From Marinobacter fonticola (lineage in GTDB: Bacteria > Pseudomonadota > Gammaproteobacteria > Pseudomonadales > Oleiphilaceae), in the NCBI RefSeq assembly GCF_008122265.1, contig NZ_CP043042.1, forward strand, positions 372,001 through 436,000: DNA of 64,000 bases. The letters run 5' to 3'. Shown one piece after another: positions 37,865-46,075 of the stretch (within the stretch, counting starts at the first letter, position 1; each line of letters starts with the position of its first letter). Both the position numbers and the translations under genes were made by a program. The notes beneath the pieces were generated by a model. It ran no database searches. It saw only the letters and a program-made list of their open reading frames with translations, and was not told where the DNA came from.

Positions 37865-38352
37865 GTACGCCCCGGATTATCGAAAGCCAGCCGCTAACCC
37901 GCGAGGCCTTTGCACCGTTCGGCGATGTGATCTGCACCGAGGGCGCGGCCTCTTTCCCCATAAATGCCGGCCGCACAGAGCGCTTTCATGCGCTGGCAGC
38001 AGTGGAAACGCTGGGTCAGGGTGCGGATGCGATCATCTCCATCTTCCGCGGGCAGCCGCTGGAACCGTTGATCGTCGAGTTGATGGAGCGGCATCCCCAG
38101 GGTAGTCAGGCGTTTATGCCGTTAGGAGAGGTGGCGTACTGGGTGGTGGTCGCGCCCGCTGGGGCGTTCGATCCCGCGCTCATTCAGGTCTTTCGGGCCG
38201 GCCCGGGCCAGGGCGTGAACTACCACGCCGGCACCTGGCATGCGCCGTTGCTGCCCATTGGCCGTGACGCGGATTTCCTGGTGGTAGACCGTCGTGGCCC
38301 CGGTGACAACTGCGACACCGTTAACCTCGATCCCCCGGTTCAGCTGGCGTGA
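37861..38352 (+). CDS. allA: Ureidoglycolate lyase
   Basis: A 163-residue ureidoglycolate lyase (AllA-type cupin) releasing glyoxylate and urea. Family features are LTREAFAPFGDVI near the start, INAGRTERFHALA, then the cupin strands ERHPQGSQAFMPLGE and VNYHAGTWHAPLLPIG, with the His residues expected in the active site. It overlaps alc (ATGA) and closes the tetR-puuE-alc-allA operon. With uraH, uraD, puuE and alc, this completes the route from 5-hydroxyisourate to glyoxylate plus urea; urease or urea export must be encoded elsewhere. Confidence 0.94.
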   Translation: MSTPRIIESQPLTREAFAPFGDVICTEGAASFPINAGRTERFHALAAVETLGQGADAIISIFRGQPLEPLIVELMERHPQGSQAFMPLGEVAYWVVVAPAGAFDPALIQVFRAGPGQGVNYHAGTWHAPLLPIGRDADFLVVDRRGPGDNCDTVNLDPPVQLA

Positions 38353-38452
38353 TTTTACTAGGGGGCTGATCTGCGAATTAGCCCTAAAGTCGCGGTCGGG
38401 TGCGATCTTCGAGTACCGGGCGGCGAGACAGCTTAACGCACTTCACAGGCAG

Positions 38453-38470
38453 GGCCGCCGTGAGGCGGCC
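38453..38470. terminator. Hairpin between convergent allA and AhpD-like genes
   Basis: GGCCGCC and GGCGGCC form a perfect seven-base stem with loop GTGA. It lies 100 bases after allA and 13 bases after the minus-strand gene's stop. No T tract follows in either direction, so termination may need Rho. Confidence 0.55.
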
Positions 38471-38482
38471 TAACCCCTTGTC

Positions 38483-39037
38483 TTAGCCGTTCTTCTTCCA
38501 GGCAAACGGTTTGGCCGCATCGTCTAGCGGCGTATCCGCGATGTGGTTGATGTAATTACTCAACACTTTCTGCGATAGACCAAGAATCACCTCCAGCACG
38601 TGCCGCTTTTCGTAGCCGGCGTCGAAGAACGCGGACAGATCCTCGTCGTTCACATTCCCGCGCTTGCGTACCACCGCAAGGGTAAAGGTGCGCAGGGCTT
38701 CGAGCTTGCTGTCCGGCAGCGCCGTCTCGTCGCGAAGTGCGTTGCTAATGTCGTCCGATACGTTCATTTTTTTGGCGATACCGGTGTGCGCCGGAACGCA
38801 GTAGTGGCAGGCATGCTCAACGTTGATCGTCTGCCAGATCACCGTCTTCTCGTCGTTATCGAAGCTGGTCTCAAGGAATAACTGGTGCAGCTGCTGGTAG
38901 CCGTCCAACACGCCCGGCGCCTCGGCCATAATGGCATGCAGGCCGGGAATCCTGCCAAATCCTTTCTCGGACTTCTCCAGAAGCGACTTTGAAGCTTCCG
39001 GTGCGGATTGCTTGTCGTGCATCTTGAAGTCAGTCAT
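38483..39037 (-). CDS. AhpD/carboxymuconolactone decarboxylase-like protein
   Basis: A 184-residue all-helical protein of the AhpD-like alkylhydroperoxidase group. The redox centre EHACHYCVPAH gives E74, C77, C80 and H84, the E-x2-CxxC-x3-H arrangement used for peroxide reduction. No partner AhpC gene is nearby. It diverges from a TetR gene across three strong 16-base operators, so it is almost certainly a target of that regulator. Expression would be induced by some electrophile, quinone or peroxide. Members of this group can act as peroxidases, or without a known substrate; a role in stress or aromatic metabolism is inferred. Confidence 0.9.
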   Translation of the reverse strand: MTDFKMHDKQSAPEASKSLLEKSEKGFGRIPGLHAIMAEAPGVLDGYQQLHQLFLETSFDNDEKTVIWQTINVEHACHYCVPAHTGIAKKMNVSDDISNALRDETALPDSKLEALRTFTLAVVRKRGNVNDEDLSAFFDAGYEKRHVLEVILGLSQKVLSNYINHIADTPLDDAAKPFAWKKNG

Positions 39038-39098
39038 GCAGTGCTCCCTTATCGTTGCAATTTGAAGATCGTAAAGCTCAAAGTGCAGTGTCGTTTGG

Positions 39099-39114
39099 TT
39101 GAGTGATCGCTCAA
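39099..39114. promoter_or_regulatory. TetR operator, copy A
   Basis: TTGAGTGATCGCTCAA is a 16-base near-perfect palindrome, 62 bases upstream of the AhpD-like start. It is one of three copies with consensus TTGAGYGATCRYTCAA. Confidence 0.85.
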
Positions 39115-39137
39115 CTATGAGTTGAATCTATCTGTTA

Positions 39138-39153
39138 TTGAGCGATCATTCAA
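39138..39153. promoter_or_regulatory. TetR operator, copy B
   Basis: TTGAGCGATCATTCAA is a near-perfect palindrome whose centre is 39 bases from copy A, in the middle of the divergent promoter region. Confidence 0.85.
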
Positions 39154-39160
39154 GTTAAAA

Positions 39161-39176
39161 TTGAGCGAACGATCAA
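39161..39176. promoter_or_regulatory. TetR operator, copy C
   Basis: TTGAGCGAACGATCAA is the most degenerate copy, centred 23 bases from copy B and ending 31 bases before the TetR start codon, consistent with autorepression. Confidence 0.8.
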
Positions 39177-39207
39177 TAATGGTTTCCTATATAGCTGGAG
39201 GTCGCTT

Positions 39208-39834
39208 ATGCCCCGTAAAGCTCGCTACAGTCGAGAAGAGGCTCTGGATAGGGCTGTGATCCTGTTCTGGTCGCGGGGCTACCACGCGTCTTCGCTGAAG
39301 GACATCGAGCAGGCACTGGATATGCGCCCAGGGAGTCTATATGCCACTTTCGGGTCCAAACAGGGGTTGTTCATCGAAGCCCTTGAGGTTTATTCCCGGC
39401 GGATGAGCGACGACCTTGAGACGGCGATGACCGGCGCCAGCGGCCCACTGGATGGTCTATGCCGCTACCTGAAAAACCTTGCCAGCGCGTGTATCGACAT
39501 GGATAGCCACGGCATGGCTGCGCCCGCCTGCATGATCGTCAAGACATTGCTGGAGTCGACCGGGCAGGACACAGAACTCTCCGTGGTGGCGAACCGGCTG
39601 CTGGATAACGTGGAAAACCGGCTGGCCCGGCTACTGGAAGACGCCCGCGATGCGGGAGAACTGCGGCCAGAGACTAACTGCGTCCGGCTGGCTCGTTTGC
39701 TTCAAGCCCAGATGATGGGGATGCGGGTCTTCGCACAGCGCCAGGTGGACGCCGATAAGGTTGCCGACTTGGCCGACGACGTGGTGGCGATGCTCGACGC
39801 CTATCGCGCGGGCGAGGTATCGGCGATACGGTAG
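39208..39834 (+). CDS. TetR-family regulator
   Basis: A 208-residue TetR-family repressor. The helix-turn-helix spans about 10-55: [20 protein letters not shown] and [20 protein letters not shown], followed by [13 protein letters not shown]. The C-terminal ligand domain has a TetR_C-type fold with [11 protein letters not shown] and [17 protein letters not shown]. It starts 31 bases after the third of three matching palindromes and is divergent from the AhpD-like gene. C112 and C118-type residues (in LASACIDMD and APACMIV) could sense electrophiles, but this is speculation. Related regulators include those for N-ethylmaleimide-type stress. Confidence 0.9.
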   Translation: MPRKARYSREEALDRAVILFWSRGYHASSLKDIEQALDMRPGSLYATFGSKQGLFIEALEVYSRRMSDDLETAMTGASGPLDGLCRYLKNLASACIDMDSHGMAAPACMIVKTLLESTGQDTELSVVANRLLDNVENRLARLLEDARDAGELRPETNCVRLARLLQAQMMGMRVFAQRQVDADKVADLADDVVAMLDAYRAGEVSAIR

Positions 39835-39898
39835 GTTGGAGGTCGGGGGATCTGGCGCTACCTCGACAGCTTTCTCTGTAAAATACGCGGACTCTTTG

Positions 39899-39950
39899 AA
39901 GCACTCGTACTCTACCAAGCACTCCTGCCAAGTACTCGTAGAAGCGCTCT
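39899..39950. repeat. Degenerate short tandem repeats
   Basis: Four near-copies of ARGYRCTC (AAGCACTC, AAGCACTC, AAGTACTC, AAGCGCTC) occur at 12-18-base spacing between the TetR and SulP genes. They lie outside coding sequence and their origin is unclear. Confidence 0.4.
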
Positions 39951-39985
39951 TGGTGAGTGGTTTGCTCATGGGGTACGGCATGGAC

Positions 39986-40017
39986 CACAGGCTCCGCTCG
40001 GTTGAGCGGAGCCTGTG
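39986..40017. terminator. Long perfect hairpin, probable bidirectional terminator
   Basis: CACAGGCTCCGCTC and GAGCGGAGCCTGTG form a perfect 14-base stem around loop GGTT, followed by TTT on the plus strand. It lies between the convergent TetR and SulP genes, 18 bases after the SulP stop. Confidence 0.75.
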
Positions 40018-40035
40018 TTTGATGGGCCTATATCG

Positions 40036-41577
40036 TCAATGTCCCAGCAATGGGTCATCTGCGTCTGGCTTATCATGCACGCCAAACCGGTCAACGATGG
40101 TTGCGCTGGCTTCGTTTAGCCCAATCACTTCCACCTGCGACCCCTCCCGGCGGAACTTGATCACGGCCTTGTCCAGTGAGCCCACCGCAGTGATGTCCCA
40201 GAAATGAGCCCGGCTGAGGTCGATGACGACGTGGTCGACGACTTCCCTGAAATCGAAGGACGCCAGGAATTTCTCCGATGAGCTAAAGAACACCTGGCCC
40301 AGTACGCGGTAAGTGCGGGTGCTGGTTGCTTCATCCAGTTCCGAATCCACCCGCATGTAGTGTCCGACTTTATTGGCGAAGAATAGCGCCGCCAGCAGCA
40401 CACCGGCGAGCACGCCGAAGGCTAGGTTGTGGGTGGCGACGACGACCACCACGGTCACCAGCATGACGATGTTGGTGGAGAGCGGGTGATGTTTCAGGTT
40501 ACGGATGGAGTCCCAGCTGAAGGTGCCGATGGACACCATGATCATGACCGCTACCAGCGCCGCCATGGGAATTTGCACCAGCCAGGCATCGAGCACCAGG
40601 ACCATGATCAACAGGAATACACCGGCGGTTAGGGTAGACAGGCGCGTACGTCCGCCGGACTTCACGTTGATGATGGACTGGCCGATCATGGCGCAGCCCG
40701 CCATGCCGCCGAGCAAACCCGAGCCGATGTTGGCGATACCCTGGCCACGACATTCACGATTACGGTCGCTGGGGGTGTCGGTCAATTCATCGACGATGGT
40801 GGCGGTCATCATCGATTCCAGCAGGCCCACGACGGCCAGGCCTAAGGAATACGGCAGGATGATCAGCAGGGTTTCCAGGTTCAGCGGCACATCCGGCCAA
40901 AGGAAGATCGGCAGGGTATCCGGCAGCTCGCCCATATCGCCGACGGTGCGGATATCCAGACCCAGGATAATCGACACGATGGTCAGTGAGACGATACAGA
41001 CCAGCGGTGACGGAAGCAGGCGCCCCACCACCGGAAGCAATGGAAACAGGTAGATGATGCCCAGACCGGCCGCGGTCATCGCGTAGACATGCCAGGTGAC
41101 GTTAGTCAGCTCCGGCAATTGCGCCATAAAGATCAAAATGGCCAGGGCGTTGACGAAGCCGGTGACCACCGAGCGGGAGACAAAGCGCATCAGCCCGCCC
41201 AGCCTCAGATAGCCAGCGATGATCTGGAGCACGCCGGTCAGCAACGTGGCCGCCAGCAGATACTGGAGGCCGTGATCTTTAACCAGCGTCACCATTAACA
41301 GCGCCATGGCGCCAGTCGCTGCCGAGATCATCCCGGGTCGACCACCGACGAAGGCGATAATCACCGCGATACAGAAAGAGGCGTAAAGGCCGATTTTGGG
41401 GTCGACACCCGCAATGATCGAGAAGGCGATGGCCTCGGGGATCAGGGCCAGGGCGACCACGACGCCGGACAGTAAATCGCCCCGTAGGTTCGAGAACCAA
41501 TTGGCTTTGATTGAATTCAGCATGTTATTCCAGTGAGTCGAGAGTGTTCCAGTCAGTCGAGCGCTTGTCGTGCCCAT
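40036..41577 (-). CDS. SulP-family anion transporter with STAS domain
   Basis: A 513-residue SulP carrier. About ten to fourteen membrane helices run from residue 35 to 415, beginning [20 protein letters not shown], the family signature for the first helix, with [15 protein letters not shown] and [21 protein letters not shown] later. A cytoplasmic STAS domain occupies about 430-513 ([20 protein letters not shown]). The substrate may be sulfate, bicarbonate, or dicarboxylate; the sequence has the general look of sodium/bicarbonate BicA-type proteins, but this is uncertain. ATG 41577 has AAGGCGG five bases upstream; ATG 41523 would begin nearer the conserved domain. It stands alone. Confidence 0.88.
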   Translation of the reverse strand: MGTTSARLTGTLSTHWNNMLNSIKANWFSNLRGDLLSGVVVALALIPEAIAFSIIAGVDPKIGLYASFCIAVIIAFVGGRPGMISAATGAMALLMVTLVKDHGLQYLLAATLLTGVLQIIAGYLRLGGLMRFVSRSVVTGFVNALAILIFMAQLPELTNVTWHVYAMTAAGLGIIYLFPLLPVVGRLLPSPLVCIVSLTIVSIILGLDIRTVGDMGELPDTLPIFLWPDVPLNLETLLIILPYSLGLAVVGLLESMMTATIVDELTDTPSDRNRECRGQGIANIGSGLLGGMAGCAMIGQSIINVKSGGRTRLSTLTAGVFLLIMVLVLDAWLVQIPMAALVAVMIMVSIGTFSWDSIRNLKHHPLSTNIVMLVTVVVVVATHNLAFGVLAGVLLAALFFANKVGHYMRVDSELDEATSTRTYRVLGQVFFSSSEKFLASFDFREVVDHVVIDLSRAHFWDITAVGSLDKAVIKFRREGSQVEVIGLNEASATIVDRFGVHDKPDADDPLLGH

Positions 41578-41909
41578 TTCCGCCTTTGAAAAGGCCTCGT
41601 TGCTGGGCGTTCTGACGAGGGGATTGGGGATGATCGCGGTTACGCGTTAAACGGCGGTGTAACCCGGGCGTCCCGGTGATACAGCGATCCTCAGGCCGAA
41701 CTCGGCTAGGGTGGAGTCATCGTCAACGTACTTTGAAAGGCAGGCATGGAAATGCTTCTGGGCTGCAACGTTATCGGGGCGGCGGAGCTTAGCAGAAATA
41801 GCGGATAAACGTAAGGCGACTGCGGCAATTCCCAGCCCGGAGGGCGCGACGCCTCCGGGTTGGGAAGAGTATTAACGGGGTCGGGAAAAAGTATCGACGA
41901 TGGCTGTAT
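41578..41909. other. Intergenic region between TRAP operon and SulP gene
   Basis: This 332-base interval is non-coding as far as can be seen. Near its right end a 15-base stem, TTCCCAGCCCGGAGG (41829-41843) with its near-complement at 41852-41866, lies 44 bases after the dctM-type stop and probably ends the TRAP transcript, although no T tract follows. The remainder is the SulP promoter region. Confidence 0.55.
41829..41866 (-). terminator. Hairpin after TRAP large permease gene
   Basis: A 15-base stem with one G-U pair and an eight-base loop. The minus-strand product lacks a T run, so termination could be Rho-assisted or the structure may only protect the 3' end. Confidence 0.55.
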
Positions 41910-43235
41910 CTACCAGGACGGCCCGCTCGTGAGACTCGGCAGCCACAACACGGCCGGCTCGTAGAACAGCACCACCGCCAGAATCACCAGTTGAATCACG
42001 ATAAACGGAACGACCCCCAAGTACATATGTTTGAGCGTGATTTCCGGCGGTGTGATCGCCCGCAGGTAGAAGATGGACGGCGCCAGGGGAGGTGTGAGGT
42101 AGCTGGTTTGCAGTACCACCAGGAAAGCGACGCAGAACCAGACGTCATCGAAGCCGAGCGAACGCACCACAGGCATGGCGACCGGGATAACAATCAGCAC
42201 GACCGACATCATATCCAGCACGAAGCCGGCCAGGAACGCGATGAGCAGGATCAGGCCGATAATGGCCCAGGGTTCGAGTCCCGTGGCCATGAGCATGGAC
42301 TGCACCGTGGCCATGCCACCGGCAGCGAAGAACACACCGGCAAACATGTGTCCACCGAGTAGAATCAGCAGAATCATGGCGGTGATGTTGACCGTGCGGC
42401 CACAGGAATCCCAGAACACCTTCAGATTCAGGTTGCGGTACAGCGCTGACAAAACCAGAGCACCGGCGGCGCCGCAGGCGGCTGCTTCGGTTGGCGTGGC
42501 CAGACCCAGCAGGATGGTACCCAATACGGTAAAGATCAGAGCCGCCGTGGGCAGCAGGGCGTACAGCGTCACCTTGAGCTTCTGGCTTAGGGAGTAATGC
42601 ACGGCTTCGTCTTCCACGCGTGGAGCCATCGCCGGTTTGAGGTAGGACACACCGATCACGTAGATGATGAACAGTACGGCCATCAGCAAGCCTGGAATCA
42701 GCAGGCCGCTAAATAGCGAACCTACGGACACGCTGGCCACAGGCCCCAGCACCACAACGGTGATCGAGGGCGGTATCGCCGTGCCCAACGAGCCGGAGGC
42801 ACAGATGACACCGGACATCAGGCTTTTGTCGTAGGCGTGCTTCATCATTACCGGAATGGCCAGCATACCGATCACGGCTTCAGTGGCGCCGACAACGCCG
42901 CTAGAGGCGGCGAAGATGGTGCCTAGAATAATGGCGCCGACACCCAGCCCGCCGGGCAGGCGAACGGTCCACATGTGAACGGCCTTGAACAGGCGCTCGG
43001 CAATGCCGGATTTTTCCAGCATGGCGCCCATGAAGATAAACAGGGGCACTGCCGCGAGGATAGCGTTGGAGGCCGTATCCTCGATCTTGGTCAGCAACTG
43101 GTAGGGCGCGGTGCCGCCAAACAGCATCAGGCCGAAAACGGCCGCCACCAGAATCATCGAGAAAGCAATCTGGAATCCCGCAAAGATCAGCAGCATCAAC
43201 AGCGGGAACATCAGCAACGACAGGTAATCACTCAT
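41910..43235 (-). CDS. TRAP transporter large permease (DctM type)
   Basis: A 441-residue, twelve-helix permease that carries out sodium-driven uptake in a tripartite TRAP system. Typical features are MFPLLMLLIFAGFQIAFSM near the start, VPLFIFMGAMLEKSGIAERL (about 62-81), ASSGVVGATEAVIGMLAIPVM split over 110-130, and GSLGTAIPPSITVVVLGPVA with the conserved Pro-Pro. It overlaps the small permease gene by four bases. Cargo is set by the binding protein encoded at 43832. Confidence 0.95.
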   Translation of the reverse strand: MSDYLSLLMFPLLMLLIFAGFQIAFSMILVAAVFGLMLFGGTAPYQLLTKIEDTASNAILAAVPLFIFMGAMLEKSGIAERLFKAVHMWTVRLPGGLGVGAIILGTIFAASSGVVGATEAVIGMLAIPVMMKHAYDKSLMSGVICASGSLGTAIPPSITVVVLGPVASVSVGSLFSGLLIPGLLMAVLFIIYVIGVSYLKPAMAPRVEDEAVHYSLSQKLKVTLYALLPTAALIFTVLGTILLGLATPTEAAACGAAGALVLSALYRNLNLKVFWDSCGRTVNITAMILLILLGGHMFAGVFFAAGGMATVQSMLMATGLEPWAIIGLILLIAFLAGFVLDMMSVVLIVIPVAMPVVRSLGFDDVWFCVAFLVVLQTSYLTPPLAPSIFYLRAITPPEITLKHMYLGVVPFIVIQLVILAVVLFYEPAVLWLPSLTSGPSW

Positions 43236-43759
43236 ACCAGCGGCTCCTCGTGGCGTGCGTCTACGTTCTCACCCCGGATCAGGGTCTTGACGGACTTGAG
43301 GAGCTCTGCCAGCAATTGCAGGCACAGCAGGGAGAAACCGACACACCAGACGAGGTACACAGGCCACACGATCGGATTCCAGGCGGATCGGCCGGATCGC
43401 TCACCGCTTTCCAGGGCATCGTGGAAGTATTTGAACACTTCCCAAGTGAGCCAGACGATCAGCGGCAAGAAGAACAGGTAGCAGAGGGTGCGGATAGCCG
43501 CGTTGGCGCGCGGTGGCAGCTTTAGGGTAATCACGTCGACACTAACATGCTGGCCGATCCGCAAGGCGTTAGACATACCCAGCATGAAGATGGCGCCCAT
43601 GACCATATAACTTGTTTCAAACGCCCAGAGCGTGGGTGAGCCGAGTACATAACGACTAAAGACTTCGTAAACCAGGGCGGCAATCAGCGGCAGTATCAGC
43701 ACGGCTGCCAAATGCCCGGCATACCGGGTGAGTGTTTCAATCAGTGCGATCAGTTTCAT
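43232..43759 (-). CDS. TRAP transporter small permease (DctQ type)
   Basis: A 175-residue membrane protein with four helices, the small permease of a TRAP transporter. Features include AALVYEVFSRYVLGSPTLWAFE, which holds the conserved Arg-Tyr and Trp of the family, and a hydrophobic pair LGMSNALRIGQHVSVDVI typical of DctQ. It lies between the binding-protein gene and dctM-type gene, separated from the former by a strong terminator at 43776-43816 and overlapping the latter. Confidence 0.93.
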   Translation of the reverse strand: MKLIALIETLTRYAGHLAAVLILPLIAALVYEVFSRYVLGSPTLWAFETSYMVMGAIFMLGMSNALRIGQHVSVDVITLKLPPRANAAIRTLCYLFFLPLIVWLTWEVFKYFHDALESGERSGRSAWNPIVWPVYLVWCVGFSLLCLQLLAELLKSVKTLIRGENVDARHEEPLV

Positions 43760-43775
43760 GAGAATGTTCCGGACA

Positions 43776-43816
43776 AATAAAAAGCCGGGATAGCCGCCCG
43801 TAGGTAGCTATCCCGG
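43776..43816 (-). terminator. Terminator/attenuator between binding-protein and permease genes
   Basis: On the minus strand CCGGGATAGC and GCTATCCCGG form a perfect ten-base stem with a 12-base loop, followed by CTTTTTATTTG. It starts 15 bases after the dctP-type stop, inside the operon. Most transcripts should stop here, giving a surplus of binding protein over the membrane subunits. Confidence 0.9.
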
Positions 43817-43831
43817 TTGCAAGCGGGAAGA

Positions 43832-44893
43832 TCAGCGTTCAGATTTGCCGATGTTCAGGCGGTACTGAGGCCAGCTTTCCATGTCCTTCTTGAACTGACG
43901 CTGGGATTCGAGAACCTTGGCGAACCACTCGTTATCCTTTGCCTTTTCGTCTTCCCAGGCTGCGGTTTCCTCGTAGATTTTCTCGATGAAGGCCGGGTCC
44001 AGGCGAACGATTTCGTTCGGGCCATTCTCCAGTTCGCGGTAGGCTTCCAGGTCGGCGTAGGTTGCGGCCAGCCAGGAGTCGAAGAGTGCGAGTTTGGCGG
44101 AGTCACGGATGAGGGTCTTTTCCTGATCGTCCAGCTTGCTCCACACGTCCTTGTTGACCTGGCACTCCAGCACGCCGCCGGACTGATGCACGCCTGGAAC
44201 GATGACGTACTGGGCCACATTCTGGAAGCCGGTAGGCTTGTTCATTTCCGGGCTGCCCCACTCGGCGGCATCGATAACGCCGCGTTCCAGCGCCGTGTAA
44301 ATATCGGAACCGGCCATGACCACGGTAGATGCCCCCAGGCGGGAAGCGATTTCAGCCCAAGCGCCGGAGGTGCGCAGACGCAGCCCCTTGAAGTCTTCCA
44401 GAGTCTGGACCTTCTTGTTCGAGTGGAGGAAGATTTCCGTGCCCAGGATGGAACAGGGGAAAGCCACTACGCCGAATTCTTCCATACGGAACTGCTCGTA
44501 CAGATCGGCACCGCCGCCCTGGTACATCCACAGCATGAATTCTTCCGGGGTCAGACCACTGGAATGACCGGCCAGCAGTGCGGCGGTGGGATCCTTACCG
44601 TAGTCGTAGGCGAGGTAGTTGTGGCTCACCTGCGCCACGCCGCTTTCCACGGTTTCGGTCACTTTTAGCGCGCTGCCCAGGGTGCCGCCGGGGAAAACCT
44701 GAATGCTAATTTCGCCGTCGCTGAGTTCCTTGACGTGGTCGGCGAAGTCTTGGGCGTCCCGCTCGAGCCATGGGCCGCCGCTCCAGGGTGTTGCCATACG
44801 CCAGGATTTCTCCTCGGCCTGGGCGGTAGTAATACTGCTACTAATAGCTGCGGTAAGGAGCGCTGCAGAAGCCAGCTTGTACATTGATTTCAT
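43832..44893 (-). CDS. TRAP transporter substrate-binding protein (DctP/TakP-like)
   Basis: A 353-residue periplasmic binding protein. A signal peptide (ASAALLTAAISSSITTAQA) is cleaved before EEKSWRMATPWSGG. The conserved Arg-containing segment LEDFKGLRLRTSGAWAEIA places the carboxylate-binding Arg at about 165, and ERGVIDAAEWGSPEMNKP is like the TakP group that binds 2-oxo acids, where Trp-Gly follows Glu. The ligand is therefore likely a carboxylate such as a 2-oxo acid or a hydroxy acid. It is first of the three TRAP genes and 61 bases after proC. Confidence 0.92.
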   Translation of the reverse strand: MKSMYKLASAALLTAAISSSITTAQAEEKSWRMATPWSGGPWLERDAQDFADHVKELSDGEISIQVFPGGTLGSALKVTETVESGVAQVSHNYLAYDYGKDPTAALLAGHSSGLTPEEFMLWMYQGGGADLYEQFRMEEFGVVAFPCSILGTEIFLHSNKKVQTLEDFKGLRLRTSGAWAEIASRLGASTVVMAGSDIYTALERGVIDAAEWGSPEMNKPTGFQNVAQYVIVPGVHQSGGVLECQVNKDVWSKLDDQEKTLIRDSAKLALFDSWLAATYADLEAYRELENGPNEIVRLDPAFIEKIYEETAAWEDEKAKDNEWFAKVLESQRQFKKDMESWPQYRLNIGKSER

Positions 44894-44954
44894 CTGAGAT
44901 ACCTGTCTTTTTTTTGGTTGGGGAAGAGCCCACGAAAAGCCTCACGGCTGTTCG

Positions 44955-45782
44955 TCAGGTTGAGAACTCGAGTTGCATCTGGCGCGCGCGTTCGGCGCAA
45001 GCGGTCATGGCCTGTTTGAAAATGTCGTTGAAGCCAGCGTTCTCAAAGCTGGCGATAGCTCGCTCGGTGGAGCCTTTGGGCGACATCACGTTGCGCTTGA
45101 GCTGACCTGGCGCATACTCGCTGGCCAGGGCCATACAGGCCGCGCCAAAGCCGGTTTGCAACGCCAGGCGGCGGGCTGTGCCGCGAGGCAGGCCAAGCTC
45201 GACGCCGGCGTCCTCCATCGCCTCGAAGATCTGAAAGAAATAGGCTGGCCCGCTGCCGGATACGGCGGTGGCCGCGTCCATCAGGTTTTCCTCGGCAATC
45301 CATTCCACTTGGCCGACGGCGGCGAGCAGATCCTGTGCGACAGCGCGCTGGGCTTCGGAAACGCGACCGTTGGGCCAGAGTACCGAGGCGCCGGCCCGGA
45401 CCAGCGCCGGAGTATTGGGCATACAGCGAACGATAGGCATGTTGCCGCCCAGCCAGCTGTCGATGTTGTCTGCCAGCACTCCAGCCGCAACGGAGATCAT
45501 CAGCGGCTTATCGGTACGGGCTTGGAGTGTCTCGGCCATGGGACGGCAGACATCGGCCAGGATCTGGGGTTTAACCGCCAGGACAATGACGTCCGCCCGG
45601 GCTGCGGCGTCGTTATTGTCTGCCGAAGTGTGGATGCCGTATTTTTCGCGAACAGCGGCCTGTGCTTCGGAATCCGGTGTGGTAGCGATAATGCTGGCGG
45701 CGGGCAGCCCGCTGTCGATCAGCCCGCCGATGATGGCGCTGGCCATGTTGCCCGCGCCAATGAAGGCGACAGTCTGGTTCAT
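44955..45782 (-). CDS. proC: Pyrroline-5-carboxylate reductase
   Basis: A 275-residue reductase that makes proline from pyrroline-5-carboxylate with NAD(P)H. The Rossmann motif is IGAGNMASAIIGGL (about 9-22), VLAVKPQ near 67, VRCMPNTPALV at 117 and the catalytic/substrate region MDAATAVSGSGPAYFFQIFE near 166-185, then VMSPKGSTERAIASFENAG at the C-terminus. Length is standard. Its setting is unusual: the usual neighbour yggS/yggT is absent, and it shares strand and spacing with a TRAP transporter, opposite an AraC regulator. A role on another cyclic imine, such as from hydroxyproline or lysine breakdown, is possible but not shown. Confidence 0.92.
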   Translation of the reverse strand: MNQTVAFIGAGNMASAIIGGLIDSGLPAASIIATTPDSEAQAAVREKYGIHTSADNNDAAARADVIVLAVKPQILADVCRPMAETLQARTDKPLMISVAAGVLADNIDSWLGGNMPIVRCMPNTPALVRAGASVLWPNGRVSEAQRAVAQDLLAAVGQVEWIAEENLMDAATAVSGSGPAYFFQIFEAMEDAGVELGLPRGTARRLALQTGFGAACMALASEYAPGQLKRNVMSPKGSTERAIASFENAGFNDIFKQAMTACAERARQMQLEFST

Positions 45783-45911
45783 GTCGTTGGTTCTCTTTTG
45801 TAAGAGCCTGCTTTCACCGGTGGCTTATACCTGTGAATAGGTTGAGGCTTCGATGGGCGGTGTCCGTCATGAACTCGCGTTCATTTGATTGTCGTAATGA
45901 GGAGGGCGGAA

Positions 45912-45946
45912 GGTCTTGCGCCAGCATCATAGGTTTTTGCGCAAGA
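45912..45946. promoter_or_regulatory. Inverted repeat between proC and AraC-type gene
   Basis: GTCTTGCGC (45912-45920) and GCGCAAGAC (45938-45946) form a perfect nine-base inverted repeat with a 17-base spacer, within the divergent 293-base control region. It is a candidate operator for the adjacent AraC protein. Confidence 0.5.
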
Positions 45947-46075
45947 CTCCGAAGTTGATGTGAGGCGTTTTAGGAAAACGTAAAGACGTGATAATTACAG
46001 GTTTTCTGGTTTGCATTTTGCATAGGAATTAGCTATAAATGAATGTGCCCATTTCCGGTGAAATGATAATCAATC

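Noticed and set aside
39899..39950. Short spaced repeats that could suggest a CRISPR array
   Set aside because: Units are only about eight bases, degenerate and irregularly spaced; no cas genes are present.
41790..41808. GCTTAGCAGAAATA near the SulP/TRAP gap as a further IclR-type site
   Set aside because: Only about 11 of 17 positions match, and the left arm is absent; likely chance.
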